From assembly GCA_959604825.1 (NCBI GenBank), contig CAUHCN010000002.1, positions 1 to 64,000 on the forward strand: a stretch of 64,000 nt of DNA. The letters are read 5' to 3'. Position 1 is the stretch's first letter. Every line of letters begins with the position of its first letter. The notes under the pieces are model-generated. The model had not been told where the DNA came from. It saw only the letters and a program-made list of their open reading frames with translations, and made no database searches. The position numbers were made by a program, and so were the translations under genes. Of the stretch, positions 23,192 to 32,864 are shown one piece after another. Source of the DNA: an uncultured Collinsella sp. GTDB taxonomy: Bacteria; Actinomycetota; Coriobacteriia; Coriobacteriales; Coriobacteriaceae.

Positions 23192-24235
23192 TTGTTTTCT
23201 TTGATGGATATGTTCTTCGGTAGCTATGCGGGCGATCTTGCCATCGACCTCGGCACCGCAAATACGCTTGTCTCCGTGCGTGGCAAGGGCATCGTCATTC
23301 GCGAGCCCTCTGTTGTCGCCATCGACAAGAACGACGAGCGCATCCTCGCGGTCGGTATCGAGGCAAAGCGCATGCTCGGCCGTACGCCCGGCAACATCGT
23401 GGCCGTTCGTCCCCTGAAGGACGGCGTCATCGCCGACTTCGATGTTACCGAGGCCATGCTCCGTTACTTTATCGACAAGGCGTCTGAGAAGCGCTATCCG
23501 TGGACCCCGCGTCCGCGCGTTGTCGTTTGCGTTCCCTCCGGTGTCACGTCGGTCGAGAAGCGTGCCGTCTTTGAGGCCACGATCCAGGCCGGCGCCCGCC
23601 AGGCCTATCTGATCGAAGAGCCCATGGCCGCCGCTATCGGCGCCGACCTGCCCGTCGAGGAACCCACCGGCTCCATGGTCATCGACATCGGTGGCGGTAC
23701 CACCGAGGTCGCTGTTATCGCTATGGGTGGCATCGTCGTCTCGCAGTCCATCCGTATTGCCGGCGACGAGTTCGATCAGGCCATCCTCACGCACGTTCGT
23801 GATGCCTACAACTTGGCTATTGGCGAGCGTACGGCAGAGGACATCAAGATCAAGGTCGGCTCCGCCGTGCCGCTCAAGGACGAGCTCGACGTCGAGGTCA
23901 ACGGCCGCGACGTGATCACCGGTCTGCCCAAGACCGTGCGCATCGAGAGCGAGGAGATTCGTCGCGCGCTCAACAAGCCGCTCGACGAGATGGCCAAGGC
24001 CGTCAAGGACGCACTCGACGCTACGCCTCCCGATCTTGCCTCGGACCTTATGTACTACGGCATTTTGCTGACTGGTGGCGGCGCGCTGCTGCGCGGTCTC
24101 GACGTGCGCCTGCGCGATGAGACCGGTGTTTCGGTCAACGTCAGCCCCACGGCGCTCGATAACGTCGTTAACGGCTGTGCCCGCGTGCTCGAGGCCAATG
24201 CGTTTGATGGCGGCTTCGTCCAGACCAATGCTTAA
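23192..24235 (+). CDS. mreB: Rod-shape actin homologue MreB
   Basis: 347 residues. The actin-fold motifs are present: phosphate-1 DLGTANTLV near residue 17-25, the phosphate-2 loop IDIGGGTTEVAV near 160, and the adenosine motif LLTGGGALLRGLD near 290. It forms membrane-bound filaments that steer cell-wall synthesis along the cell side. A TTG at 23192 has AGGAG 5 nt upstream; an in-frame ATG at 23204 is the alternative. It is first in the mreBCD-mrdA-rodA unit, implying a rod-shaped ancestor or cell. Confidence 0.97.
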   Translation: MFSLMDMFFGSYAGDLAIDLGTANTLVSVRGKGIVIREPSVVAIDKNDERILAVGIEAKRMLGRTPGNIVAVRPLKDGVIADFDVTEAMLRYFIDKASEKRYPWTPRPRVVVCVPSGVTSVEKRAVFEATIQAGARQAYLIEEPMAAAIGADLPVEEPTGSMVIDIGGGTTEVAVIAMGGIVVSQSIRIAGDEFDQAILTHVRDAYNLAIGERTAEDIKIKVGSAVPLKDELDVEVNGRDVITGLPKTVRIESEEIRRALNKPLDEMAKAVKDALDATPPDLASDLMYYGILLTGGGALLRGLDVRLRDETGVSVNVSPTALDNVVNGCARVLEANAFDGGFVQTNA

Positions 24236-24256
24236 TTTCCAAAAGGTGGATTCCAT

Positions 24257-25255
24257 TTGGCACGATCTTCGGGTTTCTCCACAAATCTGAATACCAAGCG
24301 ACAATCAACGGGTATGCGCCCGTTGATTGTTTTCAGCCTGATTTCGGTGTTGCTGCTCACGTTTTACATCCGCGAGGGCGAGGCAGGACCGATTCATGCC
24401 GTGCGTTCGGGCGTGACGACGATTACCTCGCCGGTGCGCTTTGTGGGCTCGGCTGTGGCGGCCCCCTTCAATGCGATCGGCAACGTGTTCTCTAACCTTA
24501 CGGCGTCGCAGGACACGCTTGACGAGCTTAAGAAGCAAAACGAGGAGCTGACCTCTAAGGTTGCTGAGCTCTCCGAGGCCCAAAAGACTGCTGAGCGTCT
24601 GGAGGGGCTGGTCGGCCTGCAGTCGACCTACAACCTCAAATCGACCGCAGCTCGTATCGTTGGTGCCTCGGGCGATGCCTGGACTTCGACCGTAACCATC
24701 GACAAGGGCTCTGCCGACGGGCTTTCCATCAACATGCCCGTGACGAGTTCGGCCGGTGTTATCGGCCAGATCATCGAAGTTTCGGCCAAGACATCGACCG
24801 TGCGCCTGATTGGCGACGAGAACTCGGGCGTGTCCGCCATGGTGCAGGACACTCGCGCCCAGGGCATGCTGCAGGGTCAGGCTGACGGCACGCTGCGTCT
24901 TGAGTACGTGAGCGTCGACTCCGATGTTAAGGTTGGCGACATCATCGTTACTTCTGGCATCGGTGGCGTGTTCCCCAAGGGTCTACCGCTCGGCACCGTC
25001 TCGTCGGTTGAGAAATCTGCAAACGACGTGTACTACACCATTGTGGTGCGCGCTCAGACAACGGCCGAGAACAACGAGGAAGTGCTGGTCATTACCTCGC
25101 TGACCGACGAACAGTCGGCCTCGGATGAGGACGTGAGCACCGCTAATAGCACGCCGCAGGGAACGTCGCGCGATGCTGCGACCAAGACGAAGGACGAGAG
25201 CTCGGATGACAGTTCCGACACGTCCGAGACGACCGATTCCGGCTCGAGCGAATAG
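24257..25255 (+). CDS. mreC: Rod-shape protein MreC
   Basis: 332 residues from TTG with AGGTGG 7 nt upstream. A short basic N-terminus, one membrane helix at about 22-40, a coiled coil at about 85-115 (DELKKQNEELTSKVAEL), then the two-lobed beta-barrel domain with GSADGLSINMPV and SGIGGVFPKGLPLG. The C-terminal ~50 residues are a Ser/Thr/Asp-rich tail. MreC links MreB to PBP2 outside the membrane. The tail is longer and more acidic than in many homologues. Confidence 0.95.
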   Translation: MARSSGFSTNLNTKRQSTGMRPLIVFSLISVLLLTFYIREGEAGPIHAVRSGVTTITSPVRFVGSAVAAPFNAIGNVFSNLTASQDTLDELKKQNEELTSKVAELSEAQKTAERLEGLVGLQSTYNLKSTAARIVGASGDAWTSTVTIDKGSADGLSINMPVTSSAGVIGQIIEVSAKTSTVRLIGDENSGVSAMVQDTRAQGMLQGQADGTLRLEYVSVDSDVKVGDIIVTSGIGGVFPKGLPLGTVSSVEKSANDVYYTIVVRAQTTAENNEEVLVITSLTDEQSASDEDVSTANSTPQGTSRDAATKTKDESSDDSSDTSETTDSGSSE

Positions 25256-25260
25256 GGGGC

Positions 25261-25833
25261 ATGTCCATGGACCTACACGAGCAGGGGATGAGCTCCCGCA
25301 CGTTTGTAATCGCCGCCATCGTGTGCGTGCTGCTGCAGGCAGGCCTCGCACCGCAGATCTCCATTGCGGGCGGTCGCGTCAACTTCATGATTATCCTGGT
25401 GTGCCTAAGCGTGTTCTCGGGCGACCCGACCCGTGCCGTCGCGTGCGGTTTTTGCAGCGGCTTGTTTTATGACCTGTCCGCTGCCGTGCCGGTGGGCGTT
25501 ATGTCGCTCCTGCTGACCGTGGGTTCTTTTGCCCTGGTGCACAGCGCCGCCGGTCAGACGGGCGGTACCCCGAGTGCGCGCGGCATCACGGTGGGCACCT
25601 TCGCACTCGTCATTAATGTGATTTACAGCATCATCTTGCTGTTTATGGGTTTGGAGACGAGCTTTGTCGTGGCGATCTTCGGCCATGCGCTGCCGTCTTC
25701 GATCCTGACGGGTCTGGTTGCCATTCCATTTTTGATGTCCGGCGTCGTGCCGCAGTCCGGCTATGGATTCTCCGCACGTGGCGGACGCCAGACGGGTATG
25801 CGCTTTAAGCCCAAGACCCGCAAGCTCAAATAG
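25261..25833 (+). CDS. mreD: Rod-shape protein MreD
   Basis: 190 residues, mostly hydrophobic with about five membrane helices, ending in a basic tail (GMRFKPKTRKLK). SVFSGDPTRAVACGFCSGLFYDL matches the MreD pattern of an early acidic/proline turn followed by a G..aGl..D motif. It completes the MreBCD complex. The start is ATG 25261 or the in-frame ATG 25267; GGGGG lies just before the first. Confidence 0.92.
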   Translation: MSMDLHEQGMSSRTFVIAAIVCVLLQAGLAPQISIAGGRVNFMIILVCLSVFSGDPTRAVACGFCSGLFYDLSAAVPVGVMSLLLTVGSFALVHSAAGQTGGTPSARGITVGTFALVINVIYSIILLFMGLETSFVVAIFGHALPSSILTGLVAIPFLMSGVVPQSGYGFSARGGRQTGMRFKPKTRKLK

Positions 25834-25846
25834 GGGAGGCCCGTAG

Positions 25847-27916
25847 ATGTCTTCCCAGATGACGGTTATTATCGCCGGTATCGTGCTGGTCGTGGCCATC
25901 GTGGTCGCGCTGGTCATCATGCGTCGTGGCGATTCCCGTTTTACCTACGATACGCAGCATGGAACGGCCCCGCGCGCCACCGAGGGCGAGGGCAATACCG
26001 CGGCGACCGCCTTTAAGGGCCGCTTTTCCATCCTCACCGCGGGTGTGGGCGCGATGTTTGCGGCGCTTGCCGTTAAGCTGTGGGGCATGCAGATGGTCTC
26101 GTCGGACTATTACGAGAAGCAGGCTAATAGCAATCAGACTCGCACCGTTACCACTCCCGCTGTGCGCGGTCGCATCCTCGACCGCAATGGCGTGGCGCTT
26201 GTCCAGAACCGTCCCTCACTTGCTGTCGTGGCCTACCGCGACCTTGCCGAGGATGAGGTTCTGGTTCGCCATCTTGCCAACGTGCTTGGAATGCCCTACG
26301 TGGCGGTCCTTCGCAATATTCAGGACAATACCGAGGGTGCCCAGAGCCTGCATACCATCGCGACGGACGTCCGTCGCTCCACGGTTGCCTATATCAAGGA
26401 ACACGCCGGCGAGTTCCCGGGCGTCAAGATTGCCGAGCGTACTGAGCGTCAGTATCCATATGGCGAGACGGCATGCCATATCTTAGGCTATACCGGCACC
26501 ATTACCTCCGAGCAGCTCGAGGCCCAGAATAAGAAAACCTCTGGCGATGATGATGCTTCTGCTGGCAAGATTACGTACCAGTCGGGCGATATCGTGGGCC
26601 AGGCGGGCGTTGAGAGCTACTACGAAAACCTGCTGCAGGGTATTCGTGGTGAGCAGACCGTCAAGGTCGATGCCTCGGGCAATGTGACTGGTCAGGCCGG
26701 CGCCGTGCCCGCGAAGGCCGGCTCCGACATTAAGCTCACGCTCGACCTTAAGATCCAACAGGCCTGCGAGACGGCACTGGCGAGCGCTATCGAGCTTGCC
26801 AAGACCACTGGCTACAGCAATGCCGGCAACGGCGCTGTGGTGTGTCTCGATCCCAACAATGGCGAGATCCTGGGCATGGCGAGCGAGCCCAAGTTCGATC
26901 CGTCCGTCTTTATCGGCGGCGTCTCAAATGACGTGTGGACCGAGCTCAATGATGACAAGGGTTCGCACCCGCTGCTCAACCGCGCCATTAGCGGACAGTA
27001 CATGTCGGCTTCGACCATCAAGCCGCTCTCGGCACTGGCCGGTCTTGAGTTTGGAACCTACACGTCGGGGCAGACGACCAACTGCACGGGCTATTGGACG
27101 GGTCTGGGCAAGTCGTGGGGCAAGTACTGCTGGCTGCATTCCGGCCACGGCACCATGACGCTGCAGTCGGGTATCGCCAACTCGTGCGACCCCGTCTTCT
27201 ACGACATGGGCAAGGCGTTCTTTTATGACGAGAAACATTCCGAGGGCCTGCAGGAGGTCTTTCGTCGCTGGGGCCTAGGCAAGACCTGCGGTATCGATCT
27301 GCCGAGTGAGGGCGCGGGCCGTATTCCCGATGCCGAGTGGAAAGAGTCGTACTTCACCGACGCATCTGCCGAGGACCGCAAGTGGAATGCCGGCGATATG
27401 ACCAACATTGCTATCGGCCAGGGCGACATCCTGGTGACGCCCCTGCAGATGGCGTGCGCCTATATGGGTCTTGCCAACGGCGGTAAACAGTACGTGCCTC
27501 ACGTGTTTTTATCTGCCGTGTCGCGCGATGGCGACGGCGATGCCTATAAGTACAACGGCAAGGGCAAGAAGAAGCGCTTGGAGGCCAAGATCAACAGCGA
27601 TTCGGATTTGGCTCTGGTTCGCAACGGCATGCACGACGTGATTTACACGGCATCGACGTCCCTGGCGGCGCACTTTGGCACCCTGACGCCGCAGGTATAC
27701 GGCAAGTCGGGCACGGGCGAGAAAAGCGGCGAGGACGAATACGCGTGGTTCTGCGCCTATGCACCGGCCGATGACCCCAAGTATGTCATCGCTACTGTCC
27801 TGGAGCAGGGCGGCGGCGGCTCAGATACCGCGATGCATGTCGTGCGCGATGTACTCGGCGTGATTTATGACGAGCCCGATACCTCTTCGGCCTCGGGCGA
27901 TTCTTCGGTTCGATAG
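25847..27916 (+). CDS. mrdA: Penicillin-binding protein 2 (elongation transpeptidase)
   Basis: 689 residues. One N-terminal membrane helix (about 3-25), a second hydrophobic stretch at about 60-80, a PBP dimerisation domain (RGRILDRNGVALVQNRPSL), then the transpeptidase domain. The active-site serine lies in SASTIK (SxxK), the second motif in ANSCDPVFYD, and the third in GKSGTGE. It cross-links peptidoglycan in the elongasome with RodA. GGAGG lies 7 nt before the ATG. The length is close to the family norm. Confidence 0.95.
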   Translation: MSSQMTVIIAGIVLVVAIVVALVIMRRGDSRFTYDTQHGTAPRATEGEGNTAATAFKGRFSILTAGVGAMFAALAVKLWGMQMVSSDYYEKQANSNQTRTVTTPAVRGRILDRNGVALVQNRPSLAVVAYRDLAEDEVLVRHLANVLGMPYVAVLRNIQDNTEGAQSLHTIATDVRRSTVAYIKEHAGEFPGVKIAERTERQYPYGETACHILGYTGTITSEQLEAQNKKTSGDDDASAGKITYQSGDIVGQAGVESYYENLLQGIRGEQTVKVDASGNVTGQAGAVPAKAGSDIKLTLDLKIQQACETALASAIELAKTTGYSNAGNGAVVCLDPNNGEILGMASEPKFDPSVFIGGVSNDVWTELNDDKGSHPLLNRAISGQYMSASTIKPLSALAGLEFGTYTSGQTTNCTGYWTGLGKSWGKYCWLHSGHGTMTLQSGIANSCDPVFYDMGKAFFYDEKHSEGLQEVFRRWGLGKTCGIDLPSEGAGRIPDAEWKESYFTDASAEDRKWNAGDMTNIAIGQGDILVTPLQMACAYMGLANGGKQYVPHVFLSAVSRDGDGDAYKYNGKGKKKRLEAKINSDSDLALVRNGMHDVIYTASTSLAAHFGTLTPQVYGKSGTGEKSGEDEYAWFCAYAPADDPKYVIATVLEQGGGGSDTAMHVVRDVLGVIYDEPDTSSASGDSSVR

Positions 27917-27925
27917 GAGGTTGCG

Positions 27926-29152
27926 ATGGATTTTTCTCCGGCGGATCTGTTCCGTTCAACCAAGACCGGCTCTCGCAGCAGCCTGGACCGCGTCAACAAG
28001 CAACTTTCGGCCTCGCGCGGCACGTTTCGCCAAAAGGTGCATATCGGCGTGCTCGTGGCTACTGTGGCGCTCGTTGCCTACGGTGCCATCATCATCTGGT
28101 CGGCTTCGCAGTTTAAGGCCGATGCCTCGTTCTCACGCCATCTGCTGGGAATTGGCATCGGAGCGGTGCTGGCGTTGCTGGTCTGGCGTACCGATCTGCG
28201 CGGTATTTCCAATTTCTCGACGGCGTTGCTCGTCATCGACCTGATCGTGATCCTCTCGCCCAAGATTCCGGGTCTGTCCTATACGGGCGGTCTGGGCATG
28301 ACGGGCTGGATCAAGATTCCCGGTATCGGCTTGACATTCCAGCCGGTTGAGCTTGCCAAGCTCATCACCATCTTCTTTATTGCTACGCTTGGCTCGCAGT
28401 ATAACGGTCGCATCGATACCGTTCGCGACTACGTCAAGCTCTGCGGCATGCTGTCCATTCCGTTTTTGGCCGTCGTTGCCATGGGCGACCTGGGATCGGG
28501 TCTGGTCGTACTGGTTTCTGGCGCTATCGTCATCTGTATGAGCGGTGCACGTCGCGAATGGGTGCTGTCGACCCTGGCCCTGCTCGTGGGCCTGGTGGCC
28601 CTCGTCCTGGCGCTCGATTCGGTCTTTGATTCGTTGCTCGGCCACGATGTGCTCATCAAGCAGTATCAGATGAACCGTCTGACGGTCTTTATCGACCCCG
28701 ATAATGCCGATTCGGACGATGCCTACAACCTGCAGCAGTCGTTGATCGCGGTCGGCTCGGGCGGTTTCTTTGGTAAGGGCCTGGGGCATGCGACGCAGTC
28801 GGCCGGCGGCTTCCTACCCGAGTTCCATACCGACTTCGTCTTCGCCTTTTTGTCCGAGACCTTTGGCTTCTGCGGCTCCTTTTTGCTGCTGTGCCTCTAC
28901 GTGCTGCTGATCTTTTCGACGATTCGCGTCGCCTTTAAGTGTGAGTCGCTGTTCTTGCGCCTATCGTGCGTGGGCATCGTTGGCATGTGGGCGTTCCAGA
29001 CCTTCGAAAACATCGGCATGTGCATCGGCATGATGCCGATTACCGGTATTCCGCTACCGTTTATTAGCTTCGGTTCGTCTTCGATGATGATTCAGCTGCT
29101 GACGGTGGGTATCGTACAATCCATATGGCGGCATCGTTCGGGCGCCGCGTAA
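27926..29152 (+). CDS. rodA: Peptidoglycan polymerase RodA (SEDS family)
   Basis: 408 residues with about ten membrane helices. The SEDS signatures are visible: FQPVELAKL, an extracellular GFFGKGLGHATQSAGG loop, HTDFVFAFLSETFG, and the terminal TGIPLPFISFGSSSM. RodA polymerises lipid II glycan strands and works with the class B PBP encoded just before it. AGGAGG overlaps the mrdA stop region. The long cytoplasmic N-terminus (~40 residues) is basic. Confidence 0.96.
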   Translation: MDFSPADLFRSTKTGSRSSLDRVNKQLSASRGTFRQKVHIGVLVATVALVAYGAIIIWSASQFKADASFSRHLLGIGIGAVLALLVWRTDLRGISNFSTALLVIDLIVILSPKIPGLSYTGGLGMTGWIKIPGIGLTFQPVELAKLITIFFIATLGSQYNGRIDTVRDYVKLCGMLSIPFLAVVAMGDLGSGLVVLVSGAIVICMSGARREWVLSTLALLVGLVALVLALDSVFDSLLGHDVLIKQYQMNRLTVFIDPDNADSDDAYNLQQSLIAVGSGGFFGKGLGHATQSAGGFLPEFHTDFVFAFLSETFGFCGSFLLLCLYVLLIFSTIRVAFKCESLFLRLSCVGIVGMWAFQTFENIGMCIGMMPITGIPLPFISFGSSSMMIQLLTVGIVQSIWRHRSGAA

Positions 29153-29170
29153 CCGCTGGAGGGGTTTGCT

Positions 29171-30100
29171 ATGAAAATTCCCGTAGATAAGCTGACCCGC
29201 GCTTTTAAGATGGGCGCGTCCGTTAAGAAGGATTCCGATACGCCGGTGCGCGTCTCGGTCTATCTGGATTCGTCCGCCTCGCGCTTTCTTGCTGAGACGG
29301 TGCGTGACGCCTTTGTGCCGCAGACGACCTCGGGCATTGTGCGCGTCGAGCGTCTGGGGGAGGAGCGAATTGCTCCAAAGACCGATACCGATGTGGTGCT
29401 GGTGCTCTCGTGCGGCTCCGACCGCTTGGAGAGTGCCGTGCAGGAGCTCGTGATCGCCGGCGCGCCCGTGTGCGTGCTTGCCGAGTCTGCTGTGGAGGTG
29501 CCGTTTATCGAGGAGTCCACGCCCATGCTCGGCGTGGTGGCGGCAACCGATAAGACGTATCTGCTCGAGACGCTTGCCCGCTGGATTCTCGATCGCACCG
29601 AAAAGGAAACGGCTTTTGCGGCGAACTTTGCCTTCATGCGCATCGCGGCGGCCAATCGTATCATCACCTCGTGCGCGCTCACCAATATGGCGACCGGTGC
29701 GCTGGTGTTTTTGCCGGGCGCCGATTATCCCGTTATGGCGCTGGCGCAGGTGGGCATGCTCTTTGAGCTCGCTGCCGTCTTTGGACGCGGCATTAAGCCT
29801 GAGCGCGGCTACGAGGTCGCGGGCGTGCTTGCCGGCGGTCTTGTGATCCGCGCGGTCACCCGTGCGCTCGTCAAGCAGACGCCGCATATTGGGTTTGCCG
29901 TCAAGGCGCTCACTGCTGCCGCGGGCACCTATGGCATGGGCCGTGCGCTCGTTTCGCTCTACGAGCGCGATGTCGACTACAGCCGTGCCAACGAGGTGGT
30001 CACTGCCACGTTCTCCCGCGTTCGCGATCTGGTGACCACGGTCGCGGGCGCTACCCGTCCTATGGCGTCCTACCAAGACGCATCCGATCTCGCTGCTTAG
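29171..30100 (+). CDS. DUF697-like membrane-associated protein
   Basis: 309 residues. The first ~150 residues look like a soluble alpha/beta domain (VRVSVYLDSSASRF, DVVLVLSCGSDRLESAV). The second half has a stretch (ANRIITSCALTNMATGALVF) and helices (MALAQVGMLFELAAVFG) resembling the DUF697/YcjF family, which has paired hydrophobic helices. GGAGGGG precedes the ATG. It lies between rodA and a radical-SAM gene, 10-18 nt from each, so it is probably part of the elongation unit. No enzyme motif is recognised, and the family match is from memory. Confidence 0.6.
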   Translation: MKIPVDKLTRAFKMGASVKKDSDTPVRVSVYLDSSASRFLAETVRDAFVPQTTSGIVRVERLGEERIAPKTDTDVVLVLSCGSDRLESAVQELVIAGAPVCVLAESAVEVPFIEESTPMLGVVAATDKTYLLETLARWILDRTEKETAFAANFAFMRIAAANRIITSCALTNMATGALVFLPGADYPVMALAQVGMLFELAAVFGRGIKPERGYEVAGVLAGGLVIRAVTRALVKQTPHIGFAVKALTAAAGTYGMGRALVSLYERDVDYSRANEVVTATFSRVRDLVTTVAGATRPMASYQDASDLAA

Positions 30101-30110
30101 GGGTTTTCCG

Positions 30111-31988
30111 TTGCGCGTTCCGTATCAAGACTGCTTTCATTTAATTGAGCCGCTGCTCGCCAAGGTCGAAAAGCCGAGCCGCTATATCGATCACGAGTGG
30201 GGCACGCTTTCCAAGGCCGATGCCGACTACCGTTGCTGCCTGATCTACCCGGATGTGTACGAGGTCGGTCTGCCCAACCAGGGCATCGCCATCCTCTACA
30301 ACATCCTTAACCAGGCCGAGGGCATCTCCTGCGAGCGTGGCTATGTGCCGTGGCCCGATATGGGTGACGCCATGCGCGAGGCGGGCATTCCGCTGCTGTC
30401 GCTCGAAGGTGCTGCCCCCGTTGCTTCGTTTGATATCGTCGGTCTGCATGTGCCGCACGAGATGGCGGTGACGAACTTCCTCGAGGCACTCGATCTCGCT
30501 GGCATTCCGCTGTTAGCGGCCGACCGAGGTGAAGACGACCCCATCATCATCGCCGGCGGCCCCTCGGTGTACAGCCCCGAGCCGTACGCGGCCTTCTTCG
30601 ATGCCATCCTCATCGGCGAGGGCGAGGAATCGCTGCTCGAGACCTGCCAGCTGCATCGCCGCCTGCGCGACGAAGGAGTCCCGCGCGCGCAGATTGTTGA
30701 GCAGCTTGCATCCATTGCCGGCAACTACGTGCCGTCGCTCTATGAGGTTCGTCACGACGAACCCTGCTCGCCGCATGGCTACACCGTGCCGCGCGAGGGC
30801 AAGGATGCGCCGACCGTGGTCTACAAACGCGTCGTCGAGGATTTCGGCGCCACGAATCCGCTGTCGCAGTCGTGCGTACCCTATGCGCAACTGGTCCACG
30901 ATCGCCTGTCTATCGAGATTCTGCGCGGCTGCGCCCGCGGCTGTCGTTTTTGCCAGGCCGGCATGACGTATCGCCCGGTGCGCGAGCGCTCGGCCGACCA
31001 GATCGTCTCGTCGGTGATTCAGGGTCTGGAAAAGACCGGCTATGACGAGGTGTCGCTGACCTCGCTCTCCACGACCGACCACTCCTGCATTCGCGACGTG
31101 CTCGGCAGGCTCAACCGTCGCCTGGAGGATACGGGTATTCGCGTGTCTATTCCGTCGCAGCGCTTGGATTCGTTTGGCGTGGATATGGCCGAGTCGGTCG
31201 CCGGCGAAAAGAAGGGCGGCCTGACGTTCGCACCCGAGGCCGGCAGCCAGCGCATGCGCGACATCATTAACAAGAACGTGACCGAGGAGGACCTGGACCG
31301 TGCGGCCAAGGCGGCCTTCGAGGCCGGCTGGAACCGCATGAAGCTCTACTTTATGATGGGCCTTCCCGGCGAGTGCGACGAGGACATCGTGGCCATCGCC
31401 AATCTGGCCGATCACGTGCTGGAGCTCGGTCGTTCCGTGGTGCCCAAGGCTCGTCGCGGCTCGATCTCGGTGTCCATCTCGGTTTCGGTGTTTATCCCCA
31501 AGGCTGCCACGCCGTTCCAGTGGTGCCCGCAGCTCGACTACGACGACGTCAAGCGTCGCCAGAAGCTGCTTATCACGAGCGTTCGCAACCGTGCCGTCCG
31601 CGTGCATTACCACGATGCCGAGACCTCGCTCATCGAGGCCGCGCTCTCCCGCGCCGGTCGTGACATGACGCCCGTCATCATCGATGCTTGGCGCTCGGGG
31701 TCTCGCTTTGACGCCTGGGTAGAGCATTTCTCGCTCGATAACTGGAAGGAGGCTGCTGCCAAAAACGGCATCGACCTCAATGAGCTTGTGCACCTGCCCT
31801 ACGAGTTGGACTGGCGTCTGCCGTGGGAGCATGTGAGCCCCGGCTGCACGCGCGGCTTCCTCGAGCGCGAGTACCGTCGCTCGCTCGAGGGTGTCACGAC
31901 TCCCGACTGCACTCGCACGTCGTGCACCGGCTGCGGAATCTGCCCCACGCTCCACGCCAAGAATGTATTGATGGGTGATCGCGCATGA
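30111..31988 (+). CDS. B12-binding-type radical SAM protein (TIGR03960 family)
   Basis: 625 residues from a TTG with AGGGG 7 nt upstream. An N-terminal B12-binding-like Rossmann domain (~30-190) is followed by the radical-SAM core with CARGCRFC, the Cx3Cx2C ligands of the 4Fe-4S cluster. A cysteine-rich C-terminal end (CTRTSCTGCGIC) may bind another Fe-S cluster. TIGR03960-type proteins are conserved in many Gram-positives and always seem to be paired with a DUF2344 protein, encoded here in a 4-nt ATGA overlap. The substrate is not established; a role in RNA or ribosome modification is a frequent guess because rplU-rpmA follow. Confidence 0.93.
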   Translation: MRVPYQDCFHLIEPLLAKVEKPSRYIDHEWGTLSKADADYRCCLIYPDVYEVGLPNQGIAILYNILNQAEGISCERGYVPWPDMGDAMREAGIPLLSLEGAAPVASFDIVGLHVPHEMAVTNFLEALDLAGIPLLAADRGEDDPIIIAGGPSVYSPEPYAAFFDAILIGEGEESLLETCQLHRRLRDEGVPRAQIVEQLASIAGNYVPSLYEVRHDEPCSPHGYTVPREGKDAPTVVYKRVVEDFGATNPLSQSCVPYAQLVHDRLSIEILRGCARGCRFCQAGMTYRPVRERSADQIVSSVIQGLEKTGYDEVSLTSLSTTDHSCIRDVLGRLNRRLEDTGIRVSIPSQRLDSFGVDMAESVAGEKKGGLTFAPEAGSQRMRDIINKNVTEEDLDRAAKAAFEAGWNRMKLYFMMGLPGECDEDIVAIANLADHVLELGRSVVPKARRGSISVSISVSVFIPKAATPFQWCPQLDYDDVKRRQKLLITSVRNRAVRVHYHDAETSLIEAALSRAGRDMTPVIIDAWRSGSRFDAWVEHFSLDNWKEAAAKNGIDLNELVHLPYELDWRLPWEHVSPGCTRGFLEREYRRSLEGVTTPDCTRTSCTGCGICPTLHAKNVLMGDRA

Positions 31989-32797
31989 GTGAGCGCCTGA
32001 CCGACAACCCCACGCTCTTTAGACTTCGTGTTCGCTATGGCAAGCGCGATCGCCTTAAGTACCTGGGCCATCTCGAAGTAATCCATACCATTGAGCGCAT
32101 CGTGCGCCGTGCGGGACTTCCCTATGCCGTCACGCAGGGCTTCTCTCCGCACATGCGAGTGGGCTTCTCTTCGGCGCTACCGGTGGGTACGTCGTCGATC
32201 TGCGAGTGGTATGACCTGTTTATGACCGAGTTCGTGGCGCTCGACGAGGCGTTTGGGCGCCTGGCTGCGGCGTCTCCGGCCGATCTGGCGCCCATCGAGG
32301 CGGCGTATATCGACGTGCGCACGCCGGCGTTGACGGCGCAACTCACGCGTCTGTCGTATCGCATCGACCTGCACTTGGATCCCGAGGCGCCCGTAAGCGC
32401 CGACGAGGTGCGTCGTGCGATCGACACGCTGCGCGCGGACCATGGCATCGACTACGCGCGCGGCAAAAAGAGCAAGCGCTTGGATTTGGATCACACACTC
32501 GTGGGCTATGAGCTCACGGCGGGGGAGCGCCCGGACCATTTGGTGCTCATGCTCGACACCCATGCCGACAACGAGGGCTCCATGCGTCCGGAAATTTTGC
32601 TTTCTGCTGCTGATGTTTTGTTGCAGGGCTTGACCCCGGGCGTGGATGCACCTATTGTTTCCACAGGTATGCAAGACCTCGTGACCATCTGCTCCTACGA
32701 TGTCGAGCGTCAGAATCAAGCATGCGAGGACGACGAGGGCCGACTCGTCAGCCCCATACCTGTGCGAACTTGTGGATTTGCTCCACATACTCGTTGA
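31985..32797 (+). CDS. DUF2344 / TIGR03936 radical-SAM-associated protein
   Basis: 270 residues. The conserved start RLRVRYGKRDRLKYLGHLEV and QGFSPHMRVGFSSALPVG identify the DUF2344 family. It overlaps the radical-SAM gene by 4 nt (ATGA), which is typical of an obligate partner; in some bacteria the two are fused. The stop codon falls within the -35 of the next promoter. The biochemical role is unknown. Confidence 0.92.
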   Translation: MSERLTDNPTLFRLRVRYGKRDRLKYLGHLEVIHTIERIVRRAGLPYAVTQGFSPHMRVGFSSALPVGTSSICEWYDLFMTEFVALDEAFGRLAAASPADLAPIEAAYIDVRTPALTAQLTRLSYRIDLHLDPEAPVSADEVRRAIDTLRADHGIDYARGKKSKRLDLDHTLVGYELTAGERPDHLVLMLDTHADNEGSMRPEILLSAADVLLQGLTPGVDAPIVSTGMQDLVTICSYDVERQNQACEDDEGRLVSPIPVRTCGFAPHTR

Positions 32798-32822
32798 CGG
32801 GGGTATTTTCGCCTGCTACTAT
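32794..32822 (+). promoter_or_regulatory. rplU: Promoter of rplU-rpmA
   Basis: TTGACG (32794-32799), a 17-nt spacer, and TACTAT (32817-32822). The -35 overlaps the DUF2344 stop codon. Predicted leader of about 35 nt before rplU. Confidence 0.75.
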
Positions 32823-32864
32823 ATTCGACTGTTGCACTAACTGATGCATGAAGGGCAAGTAAAC

